Below are positions 45,907 through 55,289 of a stretch of DNA of 64,000 nucleotides, in pieces (the first letter of the stretch is position 1; the number at the start of each line of letters is the position of its first letter). Made by a program: the position numbers and the translations under genes. This stretch comes from Pseudomonas viridiflava. Its GTDB lineage: Bacteria > Pseudomonadota > Gammaproteobacteria > Pseudomonadales > Pseudomonadaceae. Under the pieces are notes generated by a model that saw only the letters and a list, made by a program, of their open reading frames with translations, made no database searches and was not told where the DNA came from. The DNA lies in assembly GCF_900583165.1 (NCBI RefSeq), contig NZ_UTKY01000076.1, positions 186,001-250,000 of the forward strand, given 5' to 3'.

Positions 45907-45998
45907 CCCTCAGCCACACCCCAAAACCTGGCTTAATTGCCTCACCCTCAGCCACCCGGTAAAGTGCCGCTCCCCCCGCAATGCCCGAGGCAACCCCC

Positions 45999-47009
45999 AT
46001 GACCCAGACCTTTGAAATCGCCGTGATCGGCGCCACCGGCACCGTTGGCGAAACCCTGGTGCAGATCCTCGAAGAGTTGGACTTCCCGGTCGGTACCCTG
46101 TATCTGCTGGCGGGCAGCAACTCTGCCGGCGCATCGGTACCGTTTCGCGGCAAAAACGTGCGGGTCAAGGAAGTTGACGAGTTCGATTTCAAAAAGGCGC
46201 AGCTTGCGTTTTTTGCCGCAGGGCCAGCGGTGACCCTCAGTTTCGCCCCGCGTGCCACGGCAGCCGGTTGCGCGGTGATCGACCTGTCAGGTGCGTTGCC
46301 GGCTGATCAAGCGCCTCAGGTGGTGCCTGAGGTTAATGCGCACATCCTCAAAGGCGTGAAAAAGCCGTTCCAGCTGAGTAGCCCAAGCCCATCGGCCACC
46401 AATCTGGCGGTAGTGCTGGCGCCTCTGCGTGAGCTAGTGGATATCCAGCGCGTTAGCGTGACTGCCAGTCTTGCGATGTCTGCCCTGGGTCGCGAAGCCG
46501 TCAGCGAACTGGCCCGGCAAACTGCCGAGCTGTTGAATGTGCGCCCGCTGGAGCCGCAGTTCTTTGATCGCCAGGTAGCGTTCAACCTGCTGGCACAAGT
46601 CGGCGCACCAGACGCTCAAGGTCATACGGCGCTGGAGAAACGTCTCGTACACGAATTGCGCGCTGTGCTGGAAACTCCTTTACTGAAAATTTCCGCGACC
46701 TGCGTTCAAGCCCCGGTGTTTTTTGGCGATAGCCTGACAGTGTCTCTGCAATTGGGTGCTCCGGTAGACCTCGCTGCTGTTAACCGGGTGCTTGAGGCCG
46801 CGCCGGGTATAGAGTTGGTGGAGGAGGGCGATTACCCTACAGCCGTTGGTGATGCGGTGGGCCAGGACGTTGTGTACGTAGGGCGAGTTCGCGCAGGTGT
46901 GGACGACCCGGCGGAACTAAATCTGTGGCTGACGTCAGATAACGTACGCAAAGGTGCCGCCCTTAACGCCGTACAGCTGGCACAGTTGTTGATAAAAGAC
47001 CTTGTGTAA
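45999..47009 (+). CDS. usg: Usg-like aspartate-semialdehyde dehydrogenase paralogue
   Basis: The ATG at 45999 follows GAGG and gives 336 residues (MTQTFEIAVIGATGTVGETL...). The fold is that of Asd, but where the catalytic Asn-Cys would be the sequence reads SSPSPSATNLAVVLA, with serine and no cysteine. That marks the non-catalytic Usg group. In E. coli usg sits next to truA; here fimV lies between usg and truA. A function other than the Asd reaction is expected but unknown. Confidence 0.85.
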   Translation: MTQTFEIAVIGATGTVGETLVQILEELDFPVGTLYLLAGSNSAGASVPFRGKNVRVKEVDEFDFKKAQLAFFAAGPAVTLSFAPRATAAGCAVIDLSGALPADQAPQVVPEVNAHILKGVKKPFQLSSPSPSATNLAVVLAPLRELVDIQRVSVTASLAMSALGREAVSELARQTAELLNVRPLEPQFFDRQVAFNLLAQVGAPDAQGHTALEKRLVHELRAVLETPLLKISATCVQAPVFFGDSLTVSLQLGAPVDLAAVNRVLEAAPGIELVEEGDYPTAVGDAVGQDVVYVGRVRAGVDDPAELNLWLTSDNVRKGAALNAVQLAQLLIKDLV

Positions 47010-47171
47010 AAGATACTTGGCGGCAATTTGTAGATTGATTCTAACCAAGCGCTATGCTTGGCCCCAAGCAGGAACAGAAGCGCGTCGGTAACCTATCGGC
47101 TCGCCATGCCTTATGGCAGCGGTTACCAACCTTCTCGCAGGCCGGGGAGTGTTCAAACAAAGGATGAGGCT

Positions 47172-49703
47172 ATGGTTCAAGTTCGCAAACTGGTGTTAGC
47201 AATAGCGGCCGCCTCGGCGCTGTCCTCCGGTATGGCGCAGGCGCTGCAGCTGGGGGAAATGACCCTCAAGTCGAAGTTGAACCAGCCGTTGTCGGTCGAA
47301 ATCCAATTGCTCGATGTCGGTGGCCTCACCGCTTCCGATATCACGCCGAGCCTGGCGTCTTCCCAGGCATTTGTGGATGCAGGCGTTGATCGCCAGGCAT
47401 TTTTGAACGACCTGACGTTCACCCCAGTTATTAATCCGACTGGCCGCAGTGTGGTCCGGGTTACCTCCAGCAGGCCGCTGCCGGATTCCTACGTACGTTT
47501 CCTCTTGCAGGTGCAGTGGCCCAATGGGCGCTTGATGCGCGACTACAGCGTGCTGCTTGACCCGGCCAAATTCGAACAGGCGCCACCGGCTGGCACCGCG
47601 CCTGCGCCGCGATTGAGTGCCCCGGCCACTAGCAAGGTTGCGCGGTACACCACCACGCCTCGCGACACCTTGTGGGAAATTGCCGAGAAGAACCGGAATG
47701 GTGCTTCTGTTCAGCAGACCATGCTGGCTATCCAGGCGCTGAACCCGGATGCGTTTCTGGACGGGAATATCAACCGCCTGAAAACCGGCCAGGTCCTTCG
47801 CCTGCCGGATCGCGTGCAAGCGACCAGCCTGCCTCAACCTGACGCGATTGCCGAAGTGACCGCGCAAAACGTGGCGTGGCGCCAAGGGCGTCGTTCTGCT
47901 GCCAGCCAGGCAGCGGGCCAGCAGCAATTGGACGCAACCAAACGCACCCAGGCGGGCAGTGCTCCATCGAGCACCAACGCCAAGGATAACTTGAGCCTGG
48001 TCTCCGCCGAAGCGGCGAAAAAGGGTGCCAAGGGCAAGGCCGGCGACAGCTCGGGCTTGAGCGATAAATTGGCAATGACCCAAGAGCAGTTGGACACCAC
48101 CCGTCGCGACAACGAAGAGCTAAAAAGCCGCGCGGCCGATTTGCAAAGTCAGTTGGACAAGTTGCAAAAACTGATCCAGCTGAAAAACGACCAGCTTGCC
48201 CGTTTGCAGGCGGAAAAGGGCGATCCTGCTGCGCCGGCCACGGCCGCGATGCCCGCGCAACTGGCAGGCGAGCCTGCGCCGACGCCAGCGACCGCTGCGG
48301 CACCTGTCGCGCCTGCGGCTGAGCCGATCAAGCCTGCGCCTGCGCCTGCTGCGGCTACTGAAGGCAAATTCAATGACCTGCTGACCAACCCGATTGTCCT
48401 CGGTGTGATCGGTGGTGCGGCCGGTTTGCTGGTGCTGTTGCTCTTGCTGTTGTGGGTGCGTCATCGCAACGCCCGCCTTGAAGAGGAAAAGCACCTGCGC
48501 ATGGCGCGCGCCTTGGCCGAAGAGCCGGAATTCACCTCGAACATTGACCACGACCTGCCGCCAGACAGCTTTGAGGGCCTTGAAGTGCCCCCGCCGAGTG
48601 TCAAGCTGGCAGCCGCTCCAACGCCTGCGCCAGTGGTTGAGCCCGCTGTCGTGGTGCCAACCGTCGCTTCCGTATTGGCACCGTTGGCAGTGGCCGTCGC
48701 GCCGCAAAATTCCAGTGATGCGCTGGCCCAGGCCCAGTCTCTTGTCGACCGTGGTCATCTGAACCAGGCCGCTGATGTGCTGGAGCAGGCGATCAAGCGC
48801 GAACCCAAGCGCAGCGACCTGCGTTTGAAGTTGATGGAAGTCTACGGCCTGCAAAACGATAAAGACGGCTTTGTCACTCAGGAGCGTCAACTGGTGGCCA
48901 ATGGTGAAAACCATGCCCAGGTCGAACAGCTCAAATCGCGCTTCCCGGCCATGGCCGTGTTGGCGGCGGGTGTCAGCGCGGCAGTTGCCGCCGCGGCGCT
49001 CGATGCCCAATACGTCAAGGACCTGCTGGAAGATAAACCGACTGCTGCGGCGCCAGAGCCTGAGCCAGAGGCTTTCGACACCGATTTCGACCTTAGCCTG
49101 GACGACCCGGAGGCAGTATCGCCTGCCGCAGTCGACGACGATCAGCAAACGTTCGAGTCGCTTTTGCAGCAACAGACCGAAGCCAAGGCCAGTTCGGACG
49201 ATCTATCGGACTTCGACCTGGACCTGGAATGGGATGATCCTGTCTCGTCGAAACCGGCCAACGAAGTTGATTCGGGGTTGGAAAGCGATACGACCGGCCT
49301 GCCCGCTGAGCCGCCGACTCTCACCCCTGCGGCATTAGACGATTTTGACCTGCCGGAAGATTTCGACCTGTCACTGGCGGATGAGCTTGAGCCCGACCCC
49401 AAACCTGACGCCTTTGCGTCAGAATTGGACGATGTCAACGCTGAACTGGATCGTCTGTCCCAGAGCCTTGAGCATCCGTCCATCGAACCGTCTTTCACCG
49501 CTGAAGACGCTGCACTGGGCGATGATGAGCCGGAATTCGACTTTCTCTCGGGCTCTGATGAGGTCGCCACCAAGCTTGATTTGGCCCAGGCCTATATCGA
49601 TATGGGTGATGCAGACGGCGCGCGGGACATCTTGTCCGAAGTGTTGGTCGAGGGGGATGAGTCCCAGCGCGGCGAAGCCAAGGAAATGCTCGGCCGCATC
49701 TGA
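47172..49703 (+). CDS. fimV: FimV family pilus-assembly / peptidoglycan-binding hub protein
   Basis: The ATG at 47172 follows AAGGATGAGG and gives 843 residues. It has a signal peptide ending AQALQ, an N-terminal domain with LGEMTLKSKLNQPL, a LysM module (TPRDTLWEIAEKNRNG...LKTGQVLRLPD), a coiled coil, a single membrane helix (VLGVIGGAAGLLVLLLLLLWV), a cytoplasmic TPR-like region (LVDRGHLNQAADVLEQAIKREP), an acidic linker and the FimV C-terminal motif KLDLAQAYIDMGDADGARDIL. FimV recruits polar machinery and activates type IV pili. The domain order is intact. Confidence 0.93.
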   Translation: MVQVRKLVLAIAAASALSSGMAQALQLGEMTLKSKLNQPLSVEIQLLDVGGLTASDITPSLASSQAFVDAGVDRQAFLNDLTFTPVINPTGRSVVRVTSSRPLPDSYVRFLLQVQWPNGRLMRDYSVLLDPAKFEQAPPAGTAPAPRLSAPATSKVARYTTTPRDTLWEIAEKNRNGASVQQTMLAIQALNPDAFLDGNINRLKTGQVLRLPDRVQATSLPQPDAIAEVTAQNVAWRQGRRSAASQAAGQQQLDATKRTQAGSAPSSTNAKDNLSLVSAEAAKKGAKGKAGDSSGLSDKLAMTQEQLDTTRRDNEELKSRAADLQSQLDKLQKLIQLKNDQLARLQAEKGDPAAPATAAMPAQLAGEPAPTPATAAAPVAPAAEPIKPAPAPAAATEGKFNDLLTNPIVLGVIGGAAGLLVLLLLLLWVRHRNARLEEEKHLRMARALAEEPEFTSNIDHDLPPDSFEGLEVPPPSVKLAAAPTPAPVVEPAVVVPTVASVLAPLAVAVAPQNSSDALAQAQSLVDRGHLNQAADVLEQAIKREPKRSDLRLKLMEVYGLQNDKDGFVTQERQLVANGENHAQVEQLKSRFPAMAVLAAGVSAAVAAAALDAQYVKDLLEDKPTAAAPEPEPEAFDTDFDLSLDDPEAVSPAAVDDDQQTFESLLQQQTEAKASSDDLSDFDLDLEWDDPVSSKPANEVDSGLESDTTGLPAEPPTLTPAALDDFDLPEDFDLSLADELEPDPKPDAFASELDDVNAELDRLSQSLEHPSIEPSFTAEDAALGDDEPEFDFLSGSDEVATKLDLAQAYIDMGDADGARDILSEVLVEGDESQRGEAKEMLGRI

Positions 49704-49720
49704 CGGTTGAGGCCGATCCA

Positions 49721-49749
49721 GTGTGGGAGGGGGCAAGCCCCTCCCGCAT
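49721..49749. repeat. Single REP hairpin after fimV
   Basis: GTGTGGGAGGGGGCAAGCCCCTCCCGC forms a tight stem of REP type, 18 bases after the fimV stop. It lacks a second arm. Confidence 0.8.
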
Positions 49750-49819
49750 AAAAGCGCCCATCACATGGCAGTCGCCCTTATAATGCCCGCCTTTGCGCAA
49801 CTCATCAGGCTCTCAGTTC

Positions 49820-50674
49820 TTGGCAAATATAGATAACGCGGCTGCCGAAATGGCGGCCGCAGGCTTTTACCGCATCGCCTTGGGCGTGGAATACAAAGGC
49901 TCGCGCTATCGCGGCTGGCAACGCCAGGCGTCTGGCGTGTTGACCGTGCAGGAAACCCTGGAAAAGGCCCTGACGAAAGTCGCCGACTCGCCGGTGTCGC
50001 TGATGTGCGCCGGGCGTACCGATGCGGGTGTGCATGCTTGCGGTCAGGTGGTGCACTTCGACACCCAGGCTGAGCGCACGATGAAAGCCTGGGTCATGGG
50101 GGCCAATATCAATTTGCCCCATGACGTCAGCGTCAGTTGGGCCAAGGTCATGCCGGCGCATTTTCATGCGCGCTTCAAGGCGATTGCCCGGCGTTATCGT
50201 TATGTGATTTACAACGACCAGATCCGCCCGGCCCATCTCAACGAAGAAATCACCTGGAACCACCGCCCGCTGGACGCTGAGCGCATGGCCGAGGCTGCGC
50301 AGCACTTGGTGGGTGTGCATGACTTCAGTGCCTTCCGCGCCGGCCAGTGCCAGGCCAAGTCGCCGATCAAGGAAGTGCACCACCTGCGGGTCACGCGCCA
50401 CGGCAAGATGATCGTGCTGGATATTCGTGCTGGCGCCTTCCTGCACCATATGGTGCGCAACATTGCCGGCGTGCTGATGACCATCGGCACCGGCGAGCGC
50501 CCGGTGGAATGGGCCAAGGAAGTGTTGGAAAGCCGCATTCGTCGTACGGGCGGTGTAACGGCGCATCCGTTCGGCCTGTACTTGGTGGATGTAGAGTACC
50601 GCGACGAGTTCGAGCTGCCGGATCGATTCATCGGGCCACACTTCCTCACAGGTTTCAGCGAACTTGGCGGCTGA
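49820..50674 (+). CDS. truA: tRNA pseudouridine(38-40) synthase
   Basis: The protein has the TruA core: RIALGVEYKGSRYRGWQRQ, catalytic aspartate in CAGRTDAGVHACGQVVHF, RFKAIARRYRYVIYND and RAGAFLHHMVRNIAGVLM. It modifies uridines 38-40 in the anticodon arm. The TTG at 49820 gives LANIDNAAAEMAAAG, matching the usual Pseudomonas N-terminus and 284 residues; the ATG at 49850 would give 274. The exact start is uncertain. trpF follows after 64 bases. Confidence 0.94.
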   Translation: MANIDNAAAEMAAAGFYRIALGVEYKGSRYRGWQRQASGVLTVQETLEKALTKVADSPVSLMCAGRTDAGVHACGQVVHFDTQAERTMKAWVMGANINLPHDVSVSWAKVMPAHFHARFKAIARRYRYVIYNDQIRPAHLNEEITWNHRPLDAERMAEAAQHLVGVHDFSAFRAGQCQAKSPIKEVHHLRVTRHGKMIVLDIRAGAFLHHMVRNIAGVLMTIGTGERPVEWAKEVLESRIRRTGGVTAHPFGLYLVDVEYRDEFELPDRFIGPHFLTGFSELGG

Positions 50675-50738
50675 CGCCCGGAAAAGCTTTTGTTACCATC
50701 CGGGACTTTCTCGCTCCAATCCCTGAGGTTTTCACGAC

Positions 50739-51359
50739 ATGGCAGCCGTTCGCAGCAAGATTTGCGGGATTACCCGCATAGAAGACGCGCTGGCGGCAGT
50801 TGAGGCGGGGGCGGATGCGATTGGGTTTGTGTTCTACGCCAAGAGCCCTCGGGCAGTGAATGTGCTGCAGGCGCGGGCGATCATCGCCGCATTGCCGCCG
50901 TTCGTGACCACCGTTGGCTTGTTCGTCAATGCCAGCCGCTGCGAGCTCAATGAAACCCTGGATGCCGTCGCGCTGGATATGCTGCAGTTTCATGGCGACG
51001 AAAGCCCTGAAGAGTGTGAGAGCTATCAGCGCCCGTACATCAAGGCGCTGCGCGTCAAGGCTGGAGATGATATCGCTGCGGCGTGTGCTGCCTACGGCGC
51101 AGCCCGCGGAATTCTGTTGGATACCTACGTCGAGGGTGTGCCCGGTGGTACTGGGGAGGCGTTCGATTGGTCGCTGATTCCAGAAGGGCTGAGCAAGCCG
51201 ATCATCCTGGCCGGTGGGCTTAACCCCCAGAATGTCGCGGCGGCCATCGAGCAGGTTCACCCGTATGCCGTAGATGTGAGCGGCGGGGTGGAGCAGGGCA
51301 AGGGCATCAAGGATCACGGCAAGATTCGCGCATTTATGCAGGCTGTGCGCGGGATGTGA
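50739..51359 (+). CDS. trpF: Phosphoribosylanthranilate isomerase
   Basis: The 206-residue TIM barrel begins MAAVRSKICGITRIEDA, carrying the catalytic cysteine in KICG, and has LQFHGDESPEEC, GILLDTYV and SGGVEQGKGIKDHGKI with the phosphate-binding loop. It catalyses the Amadori rearrangement in tryptophan biosynthesis. It is separate from the other trp genes, as is normal in Pseudomonas, and lies in the truA-trpF-accD-folC string. Confidence 0.96.
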   Translation: MAAVRSKICGITRIEDALAAVEAGADAIGFVFYAKSPRAVNVLQARAIIAALPPFVTTVGLFVNASRCELNETLDAVALDMLQFHGDESPEECESYQRPYIKALRVKAGDDIAAACAAYGAARGILLDTYVEGVPGGTGEAFDWSLIPEGLSKPIILAGGLNPQNVAAAIEQVHPYAVDVSGGVEQGKGIKDHGKIRAFMQAVRGM

Positions 51360-51602
51360 CGGCTGGCAGTCTGCCGCCGTCCATAACTACCACTGTGTAA
51401 AACAGCCCGGCGTCGCCTGTGGTGACCCGGTAATGAAGTGGCAACCCTGCACGGGCAGGTTGTCTGGAAGGCTGAGGGCACATGCGGGAAAAGGCAGGTC
51501 GAACGTCTGACCCCGTCCAGCATGCGCCATCGCCACATATGAATTTAGCTCAAGGGCATACGCGGGGCTGTGTTCAAGCCACCGGTACTGGAGAAAGAAA
51601 GC

Positions 51603-52523
51603 ATGAGCAACTGGTTAGTAGACAAACTGATCCCTTCGATCATGCGTTCCGAGGTGAAAAAAAGCTCGGTTCCTGAAGGTCTGTGGCACAAGTGCCCCTC
51701 CTGCGACGCGGTCCTGTACCGTCCGGAGCTGGAAAAGACCCTGGACGTTTGCCCCAAGTGCAACCACCACATGCGTATCGGCGCCCGCGCCCGCATCGAC
51801 ATCTTCCTGGATGCCGATGGCCGTAACGAGCTGGGTGCAGACCTGGAGCCGGTCGACCGTCTCAAGTTCCGCGACAGCAAGAAGTACAAGGACCGCCTGG
51901 TCGGTGCCCAGAAACAGACTGGTGAGAAAGACGCGCTGATTTCCGTCAGCGGCAAGCTGCTGGGCATGCCCGTGGTGGTTTCGGCGTTTGAGTTCTCCTT
52001 CATGGGTGGCTCCATGGGTGCCATCGTCGGTGAGCGTTTTGTTCGCGCCGCGAACTACGCCCTGGAAAACCGTTGCCCGATGATCTGCTTCGCCGCCTCC
52101 GGTGGTGCGCGCATGCAGGAAGCCCTGATCTCCCTGATGCAAATGGCCAAGACCTCTGCGGTATTGGCGCGTCTGCGTGAAGAAGGCATCCCGTTCATCT
52201 CCGTGCTGACCGACCCTGTCTACGGCGGCGTTTCCGCCAGCCTGGCAATGCTTGGCGACGTGATCGTCGGTGAGCCGAAAGCCCTGATCGGCTTTGCCGG
52301 CCCACGCGTTATCGAGCAGACCGTGCGTGAAAAGTTGCCGGAAGGTTTCCAGCGCAGCGAGTTCCTGCTGGAACACGGTGCCATCGACCTGATCGTGCCG
52401 CGCGGCGAATTGCGTCCACGCCTGGGCAACCTGCTGGCGCAGATGATGGGCCTGCCGACCCCTGTGTACGTCGCGCCTAAAGTCGAGCCGATCGTCGTGC
52501 CGCCGGTGCCTGCAAACCTATGA
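51603..52523 (+). CDS. accD: Acetyl-CoA carboxylase carboxyltransferase subunit beta
   Basis: The start at 51603, after AGAAAG, gives 306 residues. The N-terminal zinc ribbon CPSC...CPKC (residues about 28-50) and the crotonase-fold core (SFMGGSMGAIVGERFVRA, FAASGGARMQEALISL, FAGPRVIEQTV) are characteristic. With AccA it transfers carboxyl groups to acetyl-CoA in fatty-acid synthesis. The stop overlaps the folC start (ATGA). The 243-base upstream region is large enough for an own promoter. Confidence 0.96.
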   Translation: MSNWLVDKLIPSIMRSEVKKSSVPEGLWHKCPSCDAVLYRPELEKTLDVCPKCNHHMRIGARARIDIFLDADGRNELGADLEPVDRLKFRDSKKYKDRLVGAQKQTGEKDALISVSGKLLGMPVVVSAFEFSFMGGSMGAIVGERFVRAANYALENRCPMICFAASGGARMQEALISLMQMAKTSAVLARLREEGIPFISVLTDPVYGGVSASLAMLGDVIVGEPKALIGFAGPRVIEQTVREKLPEGFQRSEFLLEHGAIDLIVPRGELRPRLGNLLAQMMGLPTPVYVAPKVEPIVVPPVPANL

Positions 52524-53827
52524 CCCAACGTACCCTAGGCGAATGGCTCGCCTACCTTGAGCAGTTGCATCCGTCCGCCATCGACATGGGCCTGGAGCGC
52601 TCGCAACAGGTAGCGGCCCGCCTCGGGTTGGGTCGCCCGGCACCGCGAGTGATCACGGTGACCGGCACCAACGGCAAAGGCTCTACCTGTGCCTTTGTCG
52701 CCGCGCTGCTGCAAGCCCAAGGGCTGAAAGTCGGCGTGTACAATTCCCCGCACCTGCTGCGTTACAACGAGCGGGTGCAACTCAATGGCGTCGAAGCCAC
52801 TGACGAGCAACTTTGCGAAGCCTTCGCCGCGCTTGACGCCGGCCGTGGCGAGACCTCCCTGACTTATTTCGAAATGGGCACCTTGGCGGCGTTCTGGCTG
52901 TTTGAGCGTGCGCAACTGGATGTGGTCGTTCTGGAAGTGGGGCTGGGCGGTCGCCTGGACACGGTCAATGTGGTGGATGCTGACCTGGCGTTGGTCACCA
53001 GTATTGGCGTGGATCACGCCGATTATTTGGGCAATACCCGCGAGTCTGTGGCGTATGAAAAAGCCGGCATCTTCCGTGCGGGCAAGCCTGCGTTGTGCGG
53101 CGATGTTGACCCGCCACATACCTTGCTCGACAAGGTGTGCGAATTGGATTGCCCGTTTTTCCTGCGGGGCCGCGAATTCAATCTTGAGATCGGTGCTCAG
53201 CATTGGCAGTGGCAGGGGCGAGATACGCGTGGTCAACGCGTAGAGCTGCGCGACCTGCCGTTACTGAACCTGCCGATGGAAAACGCCGCGCTCGCACTGC
53301 AAGCCTATTTGCTGCTGGACCTGCCGTGGGATGCGGAGCAAATCGCCGCGACGTTGCTGGCAACCCGTGTCGTGGGGCGCCTGGATCGACGTGCTTTCCA
53401 ATGGCAGGGCAAGCGCTTGAATCTGCTGTTGGATGTGGGCCATAACCCTCATGCGGCCGAGTATCTGGCGCAGCGCCTAGCCCGCACGCCGCCAGTCGGT
53501 CGTCGCCTTGCCGTATTCGGTTTGCTGGCCGACAAGGATCTGGAGGGTGTGGTTGCGCCCTTGTTGCGTAGCGTCCAGGCGTGGGCTGTAACGCCATTGG
53601 ATTCGCCGCGCAGTCGCTCTGCTGCAGAGTTGGAAGTGGCCTTGCAGAACCTTGGTGCCCCGGTGGCGTCGTATGCAAGCGTCACTGCAGCCCTTGAAGC
53701 GCAGTGTGCCGATGCCACGCCTGACGACGAGATTCTGTTGTTCGGATCATTTTATTGTGTTGCCGAGGCGCTTGAGTGGTTGGCCCGGCGCTCCACGGAG
53801 GAAGCTGCACATGGCATTACTGGATAG
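52520..53827 (+). CDS. folC: Bifunctional folylpolyglutamate / dihydrofolate synthase
   Basis: The 435-residue Mur-ligase-type enzyme has the ATP-binding loop VTGTNGKGSTCAFVAALL, the folate segment YNSPHLLRYNERVQLNG, VGLGGRLDTVN, and the Mg-binding DVGHNPHAAEYLAQRL. It glutamylates folates and converts dihydropteroate to dihydrofolate. It overlaps accD at the start and the SPOR gene by 17 bases at its end, so the three are translationally linked. Confidence 0.96.
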   Translation: MTQRTLGEWLAYLEQLHPSAIDMGLERSQQVAARLGLGRPAPRVITVTGTNGKGSTCAFVAALLQAQGLKVGVYNSPHLLRYNERVQLNGVEATDEQLCEAFAALDAGRGETSLTYFEMGTLAAFWLFERAQLDVVVLEVGLGGRLDTVNVVDADLALVTSIGVDHADYLGNTRESVAYEKAGIFRAGKPALCGDVDPPHTLLDKVCELDCPFFLRGREFNLEIGAQHWQWQGRDTRGQRVELRDLPLLNLPMENAALALQAYLLLDLPWDAEQIAATLLATRVVGRLDRRAFQWQGKRLNLLLDVGHNPHAAEYLAQRLARTPPVGRRLAVFGLLADKDLEGVVAPLLRSVQAWAVTPLDSPRSRSAAELEVALQNLGAPVASYASVTAALEAQCADATPDDEILLFGSFYCVAEALEWLARRSTEEAAHGITG

Positions 53828-54464
53828 CGCATATAAGCAGCGAATGGTCGGCGCACTGGTGCTGGTGGCACTGGCAGTGATCTTTTTGCCAATGTTGTTT
53901 TCCCGTCAGGATGAAGAGCGTCAAGTCGTCGTAGAGGCTCCCGCTGCGCCACAGGCGCCGGCGGTGCCGCAGGTGCAGGTCGAGCCGGTGGTGGTGCCTG
54001 AGCCGCAAGCTCTGCCGGAAGAAGAGCCAGTGCCGACGGAGGATGAGATTGCAGCACAGGAGGCGCCGTCGATGCCGGTGCAGCCAAGCGTGCCGGTGGT
54101 CAAACCTGCTCCTGTTGCGGTTGCCAAGCCTGTCGCGCCGACGCCGGCGCCCAAGCCGGTAGCGCCGCAGCCAGCCGCACCGGGCAAGCCGGACGTAGGT
54201 CAGAGCCGTATCGACCCCAATGGCCTGCCGATCAGTTGGTCGATCCAGGTGGCCAGCCTGGGCAATCGTGAAGGTGCGGATGCCTTGCAGAAAAAGCTGC
54301 GTAGCCAGGGGTATAACGCTTATATCCGTAGTGCCGACGGCAAAAACCGAGTGTTTATCGGCCCGCTGATCGAGCGCGCCGAGGCAGATCGCCTGCGGGA
54401 CTTGCTGGATCGCCAGCAGAACCTGAAGGGTTTTGTGACCCGGTTCCAACCTGAACGCGGCTGA
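53811..54464 (+). CDS. dedD: SPOR-domain protein (DedD-like)
   Basis: The start at 53811 gives 217 residues: a cytoplasmic tip, one membrane helix (MVGALVLVALAVIFLPMLF), a long Pro/Ala/Val/Glu-rich periplasmic linker and a C-terminal SPOR domain (SWSIQVASLGNREGADALQKKLRSQGYNAYIR...RVFIGPLIERAEADRLRDLLDR). SPOR domains bind denuded septal peptidoglycan, so a division-site role is expected. Position after accD-folC and before cvpA-purF is the same as dedD in E. coli. Confidence 0.9.
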   Translation: MALLDSAYKQRMVGALVLVALAVIFLPMLFSRQDEERQVVVEAPAAPQAPAVPQVQVEPVVVPEPQALPEEEPVPTEDEIAAQEAPSMPVQPSVPVVKPAPVAVAKPVAPTPAPKPVAPQPAAPGKPDVGQSRIDPNGLPISWSIQVASLGNREGADALQKKLRSQGYNAYIRSADGKNRVFIGPLIERAEADRLRDLLDRQQNLKGFVTRFQPERG

Positions 54465-54465
54465 A

Positions 54466-54557
54466 GTGTGGGAGGGGGCTTGCCCCCGATTGCGGTGGAT
54501 CAGCAATAAATAGGCTGACTGATCCACTGCTATCGGGGGCAAGCCCCCTCCCACATT
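54466..54557. repeat. REPIN, GTGGGAGGGGGCTTGC type
   Basis: The left arm AGTGTGGGAGGGGGCTTGCC begins three bases after the dedD stop. The complementary right arm ends at CCCACATT (54557). The loop itself contains a second palindrome (TGGATCAGCA...TGATCCA). Confidence 0.88.
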
Positions 54558-54690
54558 GGTTTTGTGGTGGGGGTTGAAAATTGCTCCGCTCGTCACAAAC
54601 TACTGATTTGCAAAGCCGCCGCAATCACTGCTTACCGATAGCCCGGCGCTCTGCTAAAATGCGCCGCCTTATCTGTCCGTAGGCTCAAAC

Positions 54691-55248
54691 GTGCCATTTA
54701 CCTGGGTTGATTGGGCGATTGTTGCAATCGTCGCCATCTCCGCTTTGATCAGTCTAAGCCGCGGCTTCGTAAAAGAAGCACTGTCGTTGCTGACCTGGAT
54801 CATCGCAGGAGTCGTAGCCTGGATGTTCGGTGGTTCACTGTCGGTCTACTTGGCTGGATACATCGAGACACCTTCGGCCCGCGTCATCGCGGGCTGCGCC
54901 ATCATGTTCATCGCCACGCTGCTGGTGGGGGCAATGGTCAATTATCTTATTGGCGAGTTGATACGTGTCACCGGCCTCTCCGGGACCGATCGATTTCTCG
55001 GCATGGCCTTTGGCGCTGCGCGTGGTGCATTGCTGGTGGTCGTGGCGGTCGGGCTGTTGAGCCTGGGGCCAGTACAGCAGGATTCGTGGTGGCAAGAGTC
55101 TGTGCTCGTGCCAAAATTTCTATTAGTTGCAGATTGGTCCAAAAACCTCATTTTGGGGTGGAGCAGTCAGTGGCTGGCCAGCGGAATCAGCGTACCCGCT
55201 GATCTTCCGTTCAAGGAGCACCTCTTACCGGCCATAACGCCTCAGTAA
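54691..55248 (+). CDS. cvpA: CvpA family membrane protein
   Basis: The start is GTG at 54691 (MPFTWVDWAIVAIVAISALISLSRGFVKEALSLLTW). The 185-residue protein has four membrane helices and the CvpA family signature in its first two. CvpA is needed for colicin V production in E. coli and is linked to envelope function. It lies directly upstream of purF, as in E. coli. The molecular role is undefined. Confidence 0.9.
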   Translation: MPFTWVDWAIVAIVAISALISLSRGFVKEALSLLTWIIAGVVAWMFGGSLSVYLAGYIETPSARVIAGCAIMFIATLLVGAMVNYLIGELIRVTGLSGTDRFLGMAFGAARGALLVVVAVGLLSLGPVQQDSWWQESVLVPKFLLVADWSKNLILGWSSQWLASGISVPADLPFKEHLLPAITPQ

Positions 55249-55289
55249 GTTGTGTTCAGTCAAGATTCATTAAGTAGGGGTTGCGTCGC

